This document shows positions 1 through 10,365 of a stretch of 64,000 bases of DNA, piece by piece; within the stretch, counting starts at the first letter, position 1; each line of letters starts with the position of its first letter. The notes under the pieces are model-generated. The model ran no database searches. It was not told the DNA's origin and was given only the letters and a program-made list of their open reading frames with translations. Made by a program: the position numbers and the translations under genes. The stretch covers positions 2,294,001 to 2,358,000 of the forward strand of contig BSBN01001251.1 of assembly GCA_027924645.1 (NCBI GenBank), written 5' to 3'. This stretch comes from Cunninghamia lanceolata (Eukaryota; Streptophyta; Pinopsida; Cupressales; Cupressaceae).

Positions 1-573
1 ATATATGATAATATGATATATCATGAATGCACAAAGAGAGTTATGATGCCTCATTATATAAATGATACCTTCAGTAAGGGTTGTAAATTAATGTGAGAGA
101 AACCATGAATAAAGATAAAGGAATCTTGTAAGAATACAAATATGTGAGATGTTCACATGATAATATTAAGAAAAAGACACAATAATCATATTAGCATTAG
201 ATATAGTCATTGTTGGGATTTAAACATGAGTAATCAATAATATGGAGAATTGAGTGTGGTAACCATATCAAAACCATGTGATCATCATGGGAAAAGAGCA
301 TGTTTATAAATCATGAGATCAAAGTATTAATCACAATCATAAAAAGCATAGATGGTAAAGAATTATGGTCTTGAGTGAATGAAATTGTTGTGAACATGAT
401 CTTAGACCAAGAAGTTACTATCATGTGTACCTATAAGAGTCTCAAGATTAGTGTAAGTAAGTATATAAAAATAGGAAAATAAATTATAAAATAATATTTA
501 TAAGTGGAATCCAAAAAGGAGGAACCTTCAAGATTAGTAATGACATAAATGCATAATATTAACAAGATCTCTC
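1..573 (-). repeat. Duplicated 3' pol tail and post-pol spacer of a minus-strand Ty3/Gypsy element (copy 1)
   Basis: This stretch is about 90% similar by eye to 1,651-2,029 continued at 5,211-5,412. The similarity stops abruptly at 573 (GATCTCTC shared, then divergence). Read on the minus strand, its right end encodes the last residues of an integrase (DLVNIMHLCHY then stop), as does the second copy at 5,373-5,412. The remainder is non-coding spacer downstream of pol. The left end is cut by the window edge, so the true length is unknown. It contains no gene of its own. Confidence 0.75.
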
Positions 574-1092
574 CAAGTTTTTCTTTTGTTCTTGGGTACC
601 TCATCAAGCCTTGTTGTTGGGACCCATATTTGAGTCTTTTTTATCTTTTCTTTTCCTCTCTAAGTTGCACTTGAGGGGGTTTTTGGTGTGAATAGGTACA
701 TTACCTCACTTGTTCCCTTTTAGCTCCTATTCACACCTAGTTATTTAAGTTTACTTAAGGAATTTATTTTTTGTGTCTAAGTCATATGATTATGAGAAGT
801 TTCAAAATCCTATTTTGTCCTATGTCTCACCCTTACCTATATAAATAAGGGTTCTCTTGTACATTTTTCATCTTGTATGCATTGTGTCATTATTAGCATA
901 TAGTATTTTTCATTGCTTCTCTATTATGTAGAAGGATTTTGATTTTGTAGAGTTCTTGCTCCTATGAGTCCTTTTGGTGACTTTAAAATTACACACTAAT
1001 AATTGCATTAGGGATAAATGGGTCAAAAGAGTCCAAAATGAATGGGAAAGGTGGAAGGTATGTAATTTTCACCATTACAATTTTCCCCCACT
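574..1092. mobile_element. LTR-like segment, boundaries and orientation uncertain
   Basis: The segment separates the two copies of the pol-tail repeat. It contains a good plus-strand TATA box (CTATATAAATAAGGG, about 838-852) and a G-rich tract before TGTGAATAGG at 688. On the minus strand, however, a purine tract (AGTGGGGGAAAAT, about 1,079-1,091) lies directly before TGTAATGG, like a polypurine tract before a minus-strand 3' LTR. TGTGAATAGG at about 688-697 recurs inverted at about 727-736. I see no convincing target-site duplication, so it is called LTR-like only. Confidence 0.4.
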
Positions 1093-1650
1093 TTGACTTG
1101 CATGTGATCTATCATGAAGATGCACATCAAAGTAAAACTGGGTAGCTAGCATAAAAGTAACTATTTAGGAACTCACAGAAAGAGATAGTTGTGGATGTAA
1201 ATGTCAATTCGATACATGAACCCTTGTAATGAGTGCTCCACTTGAAAAACTTGAAATAATAAAATAAAAAGATACACTTAAGTAGTATCTACCAAGAGCA
1301 TAAAATAAGCATAAACATAATTGCTATCTATCTACAAAAAAAAGTAAAATAAGCCACTTCCTAAGCACAACCATAGGATGTTGCTAAGAGGTAGCAATAA
1401 TATATTACCTAATGACAACTGACATGATACTACATAAGTATCTAAAGTAAAATTACACTCGACAAAGTTAAAATGATACTATACTCAATATCTATAAAAC
1501 TAAATAATCCTATGATAGTTCTTGTGACCAAGTTCAAGAGAGTGGCATTAGCAACCTTATATGCACAAAATACAATTAATTAGAAGGAAATTGAATAATA
1601 AATAAGCATTAAAGTGCAACCATCATGAAATATATCACCTAGGTGATCAC
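1093..1650. other. Non-coding spacer, no feature seen
   Basis: AT-rich sequence with no ORF of note, no LTR ends and no RNA gene. By position it is probably the continuation of the post-pol spacer of the minus-strand element whose integrase tail lies at 5,373-5,640. Confidence 0.5.
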
Positions 1651-2029
1651 AATATATGATAATATGATATGTCATGAATCCACAAAGAGAGTTATGATGC
1701 CTCATTTACATAAATGATGCCCTTAGTGAGGGTTGTAAATCAATGTGAGAGAAACCATGGATAAAGATAAAGAAATCTTGTAAGAATAAAAATATGTGAG
1801 ATGTTCACATGATAGTATTAAGAAAAAGACACAATCATCATATTAGCATTAGATATAGTCATGGTTGGGATTTAAACATGAGTAATCAATAATATGGAGA
1901 ATTGAGTGTGGTAACCATATCAAAACCATATGATCATCATGGGAAAAGAGCATGCTAATAAATCATGAGATCAAAATATTAATCACAATCATCAAAAGCA
2001 TAGATGGTAAAGAATTATGGTCTTGAATG
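1651..2029 (-). repeat. Pol-tail/spacer repeat (copy 2, distal part)
   Basis: Second copy of the sequence at 1-380. It is interrupted at 2,029 by the solo LTR 2,030-5,210 and resumes at 5,211. Comparison with copy 1 gives the pre-insertion order: GTCTTGAGTGAATGAAATTG in copy 1 corresponds to GTCTTGAATG before the insert and AAATGAATTAAATTG after it. Confidence 0.8.
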
Positions 2030-2511
2030 TGTTGTACCCAATCAAAATTTTTGCTTCATTAAGGCATTTTGAACAAGTCTAGAAAATTTTTCGTCAAAAA
2101 AGTCAAAAAAGCAAAATTTCTAAAAATAGACGTTAGATTAGGTTTTCTGGGTTTCTTAAGATATGGATGCTGGCAAAACTTTCTAAAAATAGAATCTCCA
2201 ACTCAAGTGTCACGCTTGATTCTCATTGGTCGATTTTGCTTCACAATCGGCGTGGTTTAGACGGAATCTTCAAACGACCAAGTTTTCTCTACTAGGTCAT
2301 TTATGCTTTTTCAGAAAGTGAAGCATGAACTTGAAAGTCATCAACAGAGGAAGTTCATCTGCCAGAGCTCGTCGATGAGTTTTCAACACTGTTCCAATGA
2401 TGTAGAACTGAAGAACAGTCGTCGACTTGACAATGCACGCAAAACGATGAAAGATGGATCCAAGGTGGAATGAAAGGTTGGAAAATTGGAAATTTGACTA
2501 AGTGTTGAGAA

Positions 2512-3322
2512 TCCAAGTGCCCCAGGTGACTTGGGGCGCCCAACCTTTCAAGTGTTAGATTTTTTTTCACATTTTTTGAGAAACGTAAAAAATGCTTCCA
2601 TCAACCTATTTCCAGTGGGTCAAACTTGGTCAAACGCAGTCAAAAGGACCATAAAAGTAGGAGATTCATCTCAAATATGCTCAGGCTATCCAGTCTACCC
2701 TCATCTTGATGCATGTCCCTGGAATCCTAAAATTGACTAAGTCTGATGTCCTGAAGCCCTGAAAAGTTAACTAAGTCTAAAATCTGGTGGATCCTCAAGA
2801 ATCTAGAATCTACATGTCAAATCCCATGGATCTGAGACCTATCTCAAACATTCTAAAATTATATTTCAAAATATTTAAAGTATCAAGCAGGACCTTCAAA
2901 ATTTGGTGAAATTCAAGATTTGCGGCAGAAATTGAAAATTTTTAGAAAATTCTCTAAGGCATGGCAAACCAAGCACCACAAGTGACTTGGGGTGCCCAAA
3001 CTCACTAGAGTTAGAATATTTTTGAGTTTTCCTCAAAAAACATGAATCTCCCTCCATCAGCTCAGTCTGGTTCAGAGTTGATCAGTTTGGCGCGTTTCCT
3101 GAGGCAGACAGAGAGTACAGTCAGCTCAGTTTTCATCAGGCTTGCCTATCTGCTAGATCATCAGACTCAGTTTTATCCCAGTTGACAGAAATTGACAGCC
3201 AAATAGGGGCCCTCCACCACCGGAACATGCATGCAAATCGAGAGATTGAAGAAGTTGTAAAAATTGAAAAAATGGCTAAGTCTGGTGAAACCAGGCGCCC
3301 CAAGTGGCTTGTGGTGCCCAAC
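2512..3322 (+). repeat. Three diverged palindrome-bearing repeats in the solo LTR U3
   Basis: A G/C-rich near-palindromic core occurs three times: 2,512-2,544 (CCCCAGGTGACTTGGGGCGC), 2,971-3,000 (ACCACAAGTGACTTGGGGTG) and 3,292-3,322 (GCCCCAAGTGGCTTGTGGTG). Each is followed by GCCCAA or TGCCCAA and a T-rich stretch. GTCAAACTTGGTCAAACG also recurs, at about 2,618 and 3,409. These look like an ancient internal duplication of 300-450 bp in U3, a common place for enhancer repeats. Confidence 0.6.
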
Positions 3323-4530
3323 TTGCCCAAAGATAGAATTTTTCTCATGTCTGCAGTGTTTTCCAATAGTTTTGTTCCCAATCTTCGCCCGTTGGCAGTT
3401 TTCAGGAGGTCAAACTTGGTCAAACGATGCCGAATCGTCAGTTGGAGGCCGGAAATGGAATCTCAGTTGATAGGTCTCCAAAATGTTAGGATCAGTTAGC
3501 TTTTTCAGTCAATGGTGACATTTTGCCACCTTGTTGAAGTCAGGGACAGACCATATTTAAGTCAAAACGAGTGTTGAAGTGTCGAAAATGAAGAAAAATT
3601 GGCTAGCACTTCTTTCAACTTGCGTGTTCGATGACATCATCAAGAGAAGATATTTTTCATCATCTTGCACATGAAGCCATAGGCAGCTGCAAAATAGGGA
3701 TTCTTCCTATTTGAAGACATCTACTTGGATTTGTGCTTTAAAAGTTGCTTTCTTCATGGATGAGAGTGAAGTTTTATTCTCACACAAATAAAGCTATTTT
3801 TTTTCCCTAAAGATCTATAAAGACAAGCTTTTGGCTTCTTTATTTCATTATCTTTTGCAGGTTGCATCTAGAGGAAAGATTTTTATTTTTCTTTCAATGA
3901 AGATTCGAAGACCCAAACGAAGTGCTTTTTCAGCGTTCTTCATAGTTTCGGGTTGAGGAAGCAGGGAGGGTCACTTTTTCAGGGTCCTTGTTTCAAGGGG
4001 ATCATTTTTTAGAAATTTGACCGAAGCTTTTTCTGTTTTCGTCGAGATGGGTCCATCCAGTATATCATCCTCTTAAAGATTGGGAGTTTTGCTTTTTTTG
4101 GGAATTTGCTTTTTTCCTGCTTTTTCAGGAAAATCTTCGCTTTTTCAAAATCTGACAATCTGGGTTGCTTCGAAACAGAATTGCCTACAAAACCCATGTG
4201 CCAACTTTTTCAATCAAAATCTACTTTTTAGAAGATACTAGTGGATGACATCACCAATAAAGCAAGAATGTTGATGAGGATGTGACTCAAAAGAAAGCAG
4301 TTTTAAATCAGATGCTTTTTGTTTTAAAGCATTTGCTTTCATCCTAAGATCATCCATTCTATATTTAGAAAGAAATCACTTTGTGATAGTTGGAATCTTC
4401 TTTGCTTTAAGGAAAATTGCTTTAAAGCATTTGTTTATTGTATCTTTGTCTTAGAATAGTAATAAAGCTTGCGAGTTGGCAAGTTAGGGTTAATCAAGGA
4501 GATTTTAGGGTTCCCTACTCCTTTGATTTT

Positions 4531-4545
4531 AGCATAAATAAGGGC
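4531..4545 (+). promoter_or_regulatory. TATA-like box of the solo LTR
   Basis: CATAAATAAGGGC about 680 bp before the LTR 3' end, a usual place for the core promoter in a long plant LTR. Confidence 0.5.
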
Positions 4546-5372
4546 ATCCTTGCCCATTGTATGTAATGGTAATTGTGATAGCAAATTTGTTGTGCCTATT
4601 CTAGCCTGCAAATCTTGATATTCCAAGTGTCTGTTCACTTTGTGTAATCTGTTCTCCGATGTTTGATCACTTGTTGTATGCCTACCTTTTGCTACAGCAT
4701 TGTTGTCCTGGAGTTGTGCCAACTTTGTGATATTGAATAGAAATCTCATGCCTATTTTTCTCTGATATTCTATCTCAATTCATCAAGTTTTCATCATCAG
4801 ATGTGTAGCTTCTGTAGCTTTCATTTCAACTTCCATCATTAAAGTACTATAAGTCTTGTGTAAATTTGGAAGAAAATTGCTTAAGTTTTTGTGTTAACAA
4901 TCATTCCTTGTTTACTTTTAATTTCCTTTGCTCTGAATTTACTCAAGAGATTAAAAGCGTCATTAGTCTTTGCTTAGTTGTAGTAGAAGTTTTATAAAAG
5001 GAAAAAACCTCTTCTACAGCATTTAGAGTTTTATAACCTTGTGCTTGCAGCTGATAATCAAAAAGAAGATAGGCAAAGTTTCATTTAGTTTATCTTTTCA
5101 GCGAACATCAGCGAAAAGGGAACTCCCCCTTCCAATAGGAGAGTAGTTTATCTATGCATAGCTGTCCATTTCTAACGCGCATTCCAGAGGTGCGAATTGA
5201 AATGCTAACAAAATGAATTAAATTGTTGTGAACATGATCTTAGACCAAGAAGATACTATCATGTGTACCTATAAGAGTCTCAAGATTAGTGTAAGTATGT
5301 ATATAAAAAATAGGAAAATGAATTATGAAATAATATTTATAAGTGGAATCCAAAAAGGAGGAACCTTCAAGA

Positions 5373-5640
5373 TTAGTAATGACATAAATGCATAATATTA
5401 ACAAGATCTCTCAAAGGTTTTCTATTCATGGCGGTCAAACCAAAGGCACATGTACCATATGTAGAAAATATAATGAAGGGTCCCAACCAATTAGGTTTAA
5501 ACTTTCCTTGTAATTCTTCTTTCACATTTATATTTCTAGGATTGGTATAGAGGACCAAGTCACCAATATCAAAATTACACTAAATGATACCTATATTGTA
5601 TGCTTTTTAATTGTCTTGATAGACACAAAGATTATCTAAA
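5373..5640 (-). pseudogene. Integrase C-terminus of a minus-strand Ty3/Gypsy element
   Basis: Read on the minus strand it gives GDLVLYTNPRN, then GKFKPNWLGPFII, then AMNRKPLRDLVNIMHL before a stop. This matches the integrase C-terminal region of element 1 in this window (24,220-24,368: GKFEPNWLGPYVI and PMNIMHLKKFYA), so it is the end of a Tat-like pol. The upstream pol is cut off at 5,656 by the insertion of element 1. The rest of that gene should lie beyond the other end of element 1, outside the window. It is fragmentary and not functional. Confidence 0.8.
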
Positions 5641-5656
5641 ACATGTACATGGTGCT

Positions 5657-6845
5657 TGTAGACACCTAAAAATTGTCTTAACCCCTCAACCTTCTTTCCA
5701 CATCATCCATATCACTAATTTCTCCTTTCACCTAATTAATTAAATAAATTCATAATTATTTAATTAATTATCCCTACATCATCCTTGATCACTCATCCTT
5801 AGCCATCCTTCATCAATTTACCCATAGTCCTGAATTAATTTAAATAATTCAGCACTGTACCTTACAAACATCATCCTAATTAATTTAATAAATATGTTAA
5901 ATATTTATTTGATTAATTTGTCCACTTTTCTAAACCTGATTAATTAAGTAAACTTTACTAATTTGATTAATCTACCCTACTAATAAGCCTACACCTAGCC
6001 TAGTTGATTAAATAGCTATTATTTAATTAGTTACCCTAGCCTACATAACCCCTAGACCTAGATTAATTAAATAAATCATAATTTAATAAATCTTAAACAC
6101 TGATTATCCCATTCACTAATTTTCTCCAGCCACATTAATTAAGTTAATCACCCTGATTAACTTGGTCAAAGCATCATTAACTCATTCTCTCACAACCCAC
6201 AAATAAAAATTACAAAATAATCCCATGGGTCACATGACCCTTCCACCTCACCTTACTATTTCCATGCTAAGCTCTTCTCTATGTCGTGAGCTTACACATG
6301 TGAGTTCCAAAATTGCCTAGGTGTCACATGTCTCTCACATTTCCACATAAAATGGAATTATTCCACATCCTCCCAAGGAAATAATATTTTATTTCCTCAC
6401 AACTCATTATCATATTAAATGCAAATCCTTCCCCAAAAATGATTTTTATTTTGCACTATCCAAATTTGTTGATCAAATCTCAACCCTTCATCTCTGATCC
6501 AATCTCCACCCTTGATCTGAACTTTCAATCTCAACCGTTGGATCTAAATCCCTCCAAAAATGCCTATAAATAAGATCCTCCACAAGCCGTTTTCATCATC
6601 TCATTTTTTGTAAGTCCATAATGCCAAAATAGCTTCAAAATTCATTCATCATATCCTTATCATGCCAATTTAGTTTTGTGTTTTGAGAGCAATCCACATA
6701 GTTTCATTAAGTTTGGGTAAAGCTAGAGTGTTTTGGGTGCAACACTCTCCACCTTATCAAGGAGTAGGAGACTTTTTAAAGGTATACTCACTTGTATTTT
6801 AGCATTTTGATGTTTTGTTTTCCTTTGAAATCTCTCTTGTCTTCA
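5657..6845 (+). mobile_element. 5' LTR of element 1 (Tat-like Ty3/Gypsy)
   Basis: It starts TGTAGACACCTAAAAAT, the same terminus as the minus-strand element 2 LTR (its inverted form ends at 58,515). It ends CTTCA two bases before a primer-binding-like TGGCACACCCAATGGGAC. It is AT-rich with many TTAATTAA-type tracts. A TATA box (CTATAAATAAG) at about 6,564-6,574 leaves about 270 bp of R-U5. The flank before it is GTGCT. The partner 3' LTR is not visible in this window, so no target duplication can be checked. Confidence 0.8.
6564..6574 (+). promoter_or_regulatory. TATA box of the element 1 LTR
   Basis: CTATAAATAAG about 270 bp before the LTR end. This is the expected Pol II core promoter for the genomic RNA of element 1. 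Confidence 0.6.
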
Positions 6846-6870
6846 TTTGGCACACCCAATGGGACCCCCT
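6846..6870 (+). other. Primer-binding site region of element 1
   Basis: TTTGGCACACCCAATGGGAC follows the LTR end. Sites of the same form lie beside the LTRs of element 2 (minus strand, 57,381-57,404: TGGCACGCCTAGTGGGAC) and element 3 (minus strand, about 63,913-63,930: TGGCATGCCCGATGGGAC). The shared form TGGCAYRCCYRRTGGGAC supports a family-specific minus-strand primer site. I cannot name the tRNA with certainty. Confidence 0.7.
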
Positions 6871-9800
6871 AGTCCCAAGCTAACCTTTTCTTTGATTTTT
6901 TGTGAGTTTTCTTGATGTGCAGGTCCAGATTAGAACCGTATCCTCTTGTAGTCGTGCTATCGTCCTGCGATTCAACACCATTTTCCACTATTTTAGAGCA
7001 ATCTCACCTCGTTTTAGTGTCATATCACTTTGTTGTAGTGCCATCTTGCTCTGTTTTGGTACTATTTCACCATGACTATGCTAACTTTTTTTAGCTTAGG
7101 AAAAAAAATTATGTTGGATTTTTGCTTTTCATCACTATCTACATCATTTTGGTCTCTGTTTTTTGACAGGGTCTTCAAATCCTAAGGGGTTATAATGCTC
7201 AAATTTTCCTTGATATGTTTTAAAGAAATAATTAGTATGACATTTTTTATTACCTAACACATATAACCCTAATTTCTTGCCAACAAAACTGACATATTAG
7301 TTTTTTGGACTAACCTTGCAGGTTTTAATAACCCACCTCATCATTTTGTGCAGTTTTAGTGTCTATTTTATGCAGGTTTATTCCCTTTTCTACAGATTAG
7401 CACCATATAGACCTAGAATCGCACCATTAGCCCTCTATCAGACAATCTACATTTTAGCACCATTTTTGTTTGTAGAAGCACTATTTATCTATGTTCCAGC
7501 ACCATATCACCCTATTTTAGTGCTATTTTCTGACAACAATTTTGAGATCTGCATAGGTAACTAACAGGTGTTTGTAGGTATCATAAACATTTGACTAAGA
7601 CTTTTATCAAACTGTTGACTTATTTGGTGCAGGTTTTGTTGGTCCAAGACTTTATTTTACCACTACCTTAGTTTCACTAAATCAGCTTAGTGGGAAATTA
7701 ATTTTGTGTGTCATGTTTGGTTTGTGTGTGGATGTATGCTCTCCCCTCACACCTTAGGGTGATCTTGGGGATCAAAAGTTCACACTCAAACACTTTATTT
7801 CTTTTAAGTGTTATCCCGAAGGGGTCACTTTTTTGTGTATGCTCTCCCTTTGTGCCTCATGTGATCTTAGGTGATCAAAAGCAAGGGTGATTTATTCTTA
7901 GGAGGCCTGCTTGGGATTTCATCACCCCAAGGGACGACCTCAACCATGTGTATCGACAGGGTATATCAAAGGGGGGAGAAGGAAACATGTACCCCAATCT
8001 AGTTACGTTGTCATTGGGATAGCCTTGGGGCCCTGAGTGATTATGGACACAAGGTGAAGTGGCTTTCCACATCCCTTCAATGGACTAGTGTTCACAATCT
8101 TGTGCCTTATGTACCTTGTGTATGAAGAGGACTCCCTAGAAGCCTGTACTATCCTAGCTTAAGACCTTTTGACCATTATACCTTGTAGTACACCACTTTA
8201 GAGGAGGGGAATATTCTCACCATATCGTTATATTTGAGATAGGCATTACCTTGGGCAAGATGAAAGTCTCCTTCGTAAGGGGGGTAAAGTGGTCCATGAA
8301 CTTGCTTTCCCTATCTATCCAAGCTATAGCACCAAATGTATTAGTGTGGGTGGGAATCTTAGTTCACTTTGAGTTGAGATTAACCCATGATCACTTCGTG
8401 AGATCTACAAGGTATGATACTCCCACTTGACTAATGTTAGGATTGTTCATGTGCTTGGCATGTCTTCTTCTCAAAACCCGTACAAGCTAATTTATCCAAA
8501 GTCCACCTTGAGTCAAAAAGCCATTGAGTTCTCTTGTTTGATTTTTGTACTTGCCAAGAAACCTTTGACATTATCTGATTCCACCATTTGAACCTTTGAA
8601 ATCAAACATTTGAACCTTTAAAATCTAAAATTTGAGCCAAGAATCCAAAAAAATCCAAGTTTGATAAAAAAACCCAATCAAAGTCTAAACATTATCTGCC
8701 ATTTAGTGCTATACACTCTCTGTTTAGCGCTATAAATTTGTCTGTTATCACCATTATTGTAGTGCCATCTGCCAACCAATCAACACCATTGTTGTTTGTG
8801 TCAGTGCCATTCCCCTCTATTTTAGTGCCATACTGCTTTGCATTAGCACTATTTACAGACCATATCCAAAACACATCCTCTAATTTGTTCCTAAATCTCT
8901 GAGCTTTATTTGACCCTAGCATCAGGATACCTTATCAAAATCGTCAAAAATTCAATCATCCCTTTTTGAGTCCAACCTTTGTCCACATTTCCATTTTCAA
9001 CCTTTGCCCAAATCCATCTACATCATCCCATTGGACCTTAGAGAAATATTACTTTGATATTAGACCCTTGACCATATTCCATTGATTCATAAATTATCAT
9101 ATCCCAATATTTCACTCCATTTCCATAAGGGTTTTTACAAACCATAATCCAAATTCATTATCCTCCTTCCAACCTTAGAGAAATATTTTGACTTTTTGGA
9201 CTTTTGCCTTCCCTCAATTCCATCCAAATTTTCCATCTCCATTCACATTACAATCCCAAAATTATTCCAACCTTAGTCTTAGTCTAATTATGCCCTAATT
9301 CTCATCAACCAACATTATCTAAACCTTATCAACCTCATCCAAAATCCAACACCAACATCTAAAATCAAATCTATCCAAACTTATCATCAACATCAAACAT
9401 TAATCATCAACATCATCAAAAATCAAACCAACATCCAAAGTATCCTTTAAATCAAGTTTGTGCAAAAATTAAGTCTAGATCTCATCATCCTCTAATTTAT
9501 AGAGTGCTTAAGATTTTGTCTACCTTAAGTTCTCTTGTAAATTAGCCTTGTTATCAACCCTTAGATAAATTGATTTAGGAGTATAGACAACTCCTAAGTT
9601 GATAAACTCTAAGATATCCCATTTTAGTTGATGGTCATTAGTCTACTTTCAAGTGAAATAATCATTTTCCCTTTTTTCCTAAGGTCATTAGTCTACCTTA
9701 GGTAAGGAGAGAACATCCTTTTGAAATCCAAAGATCTATACTTATTTGAGCTCTCCCTTTATTTGATCATCTTTCTGAAAACATCATCAAATTTGTCCAA

Positions 9801-10365
9801 CATCCTTAAATAATTTTCTAAGTCATCTAAGGTATCCTTGGTCAATTTTACCAAAGTTGTCCTAAGTATACTTTAATCATCCATCCCCAAAATCATTATC
9901 CTCAAAATTTGTCATAAGTACCCTTTCTAATCATCCATCATCCTCAAATCTTATCATCACCCCCAAACCCATTTACCTTTAATCATCCATCCATCTTTTT
10001 ACCTTTGGTCCAAAAAAAATCCTTTGAAATCAAACCTTTAAGGTTCGAACTCATCCCAAAAAAACCATCCTCATATCCCATTATTTAGCCATTTTATCCT
10101 TGGGTCTAATACTTTGAGATTCATTCTCTAAAGTTAAGCCTTCATTTATAATCACATCACCAATTCAAACCTATCCATACCTTATCGCTCACCCACTTAT
10201 CCTTTCCTCCTTGGGTCTAATATTTTGGAATCAATTCTCTAAGGCCATAATCCTCATCCACCTTTTGAACACCAAATCAATTCACACCCAATTCATTGCA
10301 TTCCCTTGACAAGGTCCCAAGATAGGAAAAACAAGGAGATGTAACCTTTTAGAATCACTTTCGGG
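6871..10365 (+). other. Untranslated leader of element 1
   Basis: A 3.5-kb non-coding leader between the primer-binding site and gag. At 6,930-7,540 and 8,690-8,870 a short degenerate motif (TTTTAGTGCCATAT and variants such as AGCACCATAT and AGTGCTATTT) recurs many times. At 9,480-9,720 phrases such as CATTAGTCTACCTTAGG repeat. No credible ORF is present; the short frames here are chance. Confidence 0.6.

Larger units (their letters stand above)
2030..5210 (+). mobile_element. Solo LTR (3,181 bp) of an LTR retrotransposon
   Basis: It begins TGTTGTACCC and ends AATGCTAACA, the TG...CA termini of an LTR. It interrupts a repeat whose uninterrupted copy is at 1-573, which fixes both borders. Flanks are GAATG (2,025-2,029) and AAATG (5,211-5,215), a 5-bp target duplication with one mismatch. 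No gag or pol lies inside, so it is a solo LTR. A TATA-like box (AGCATAAATAAGGGC, 4,531-4,545) suggests U3 of about 2.5 kb and R-U5 of about 0.65 kb on the plus strand. Short ORFs inside look like chance. Confidence 0.85.

Noticed and set aside
3182..3499. 105-codon plus-strand ORF in the solo LTR
   Set aside because: An overlapping 95-codon ORF on the opposite strand and a third frame are equally open, the sequence lies in repeated U3 DNA, and no domain is recognised. Treated as chance.
10037..10050. B-box-like GGTTCGAACTC as a Pol III gene
   Set aside because: No A box at a suitable distance and no tRNA fold or terminator nearby.
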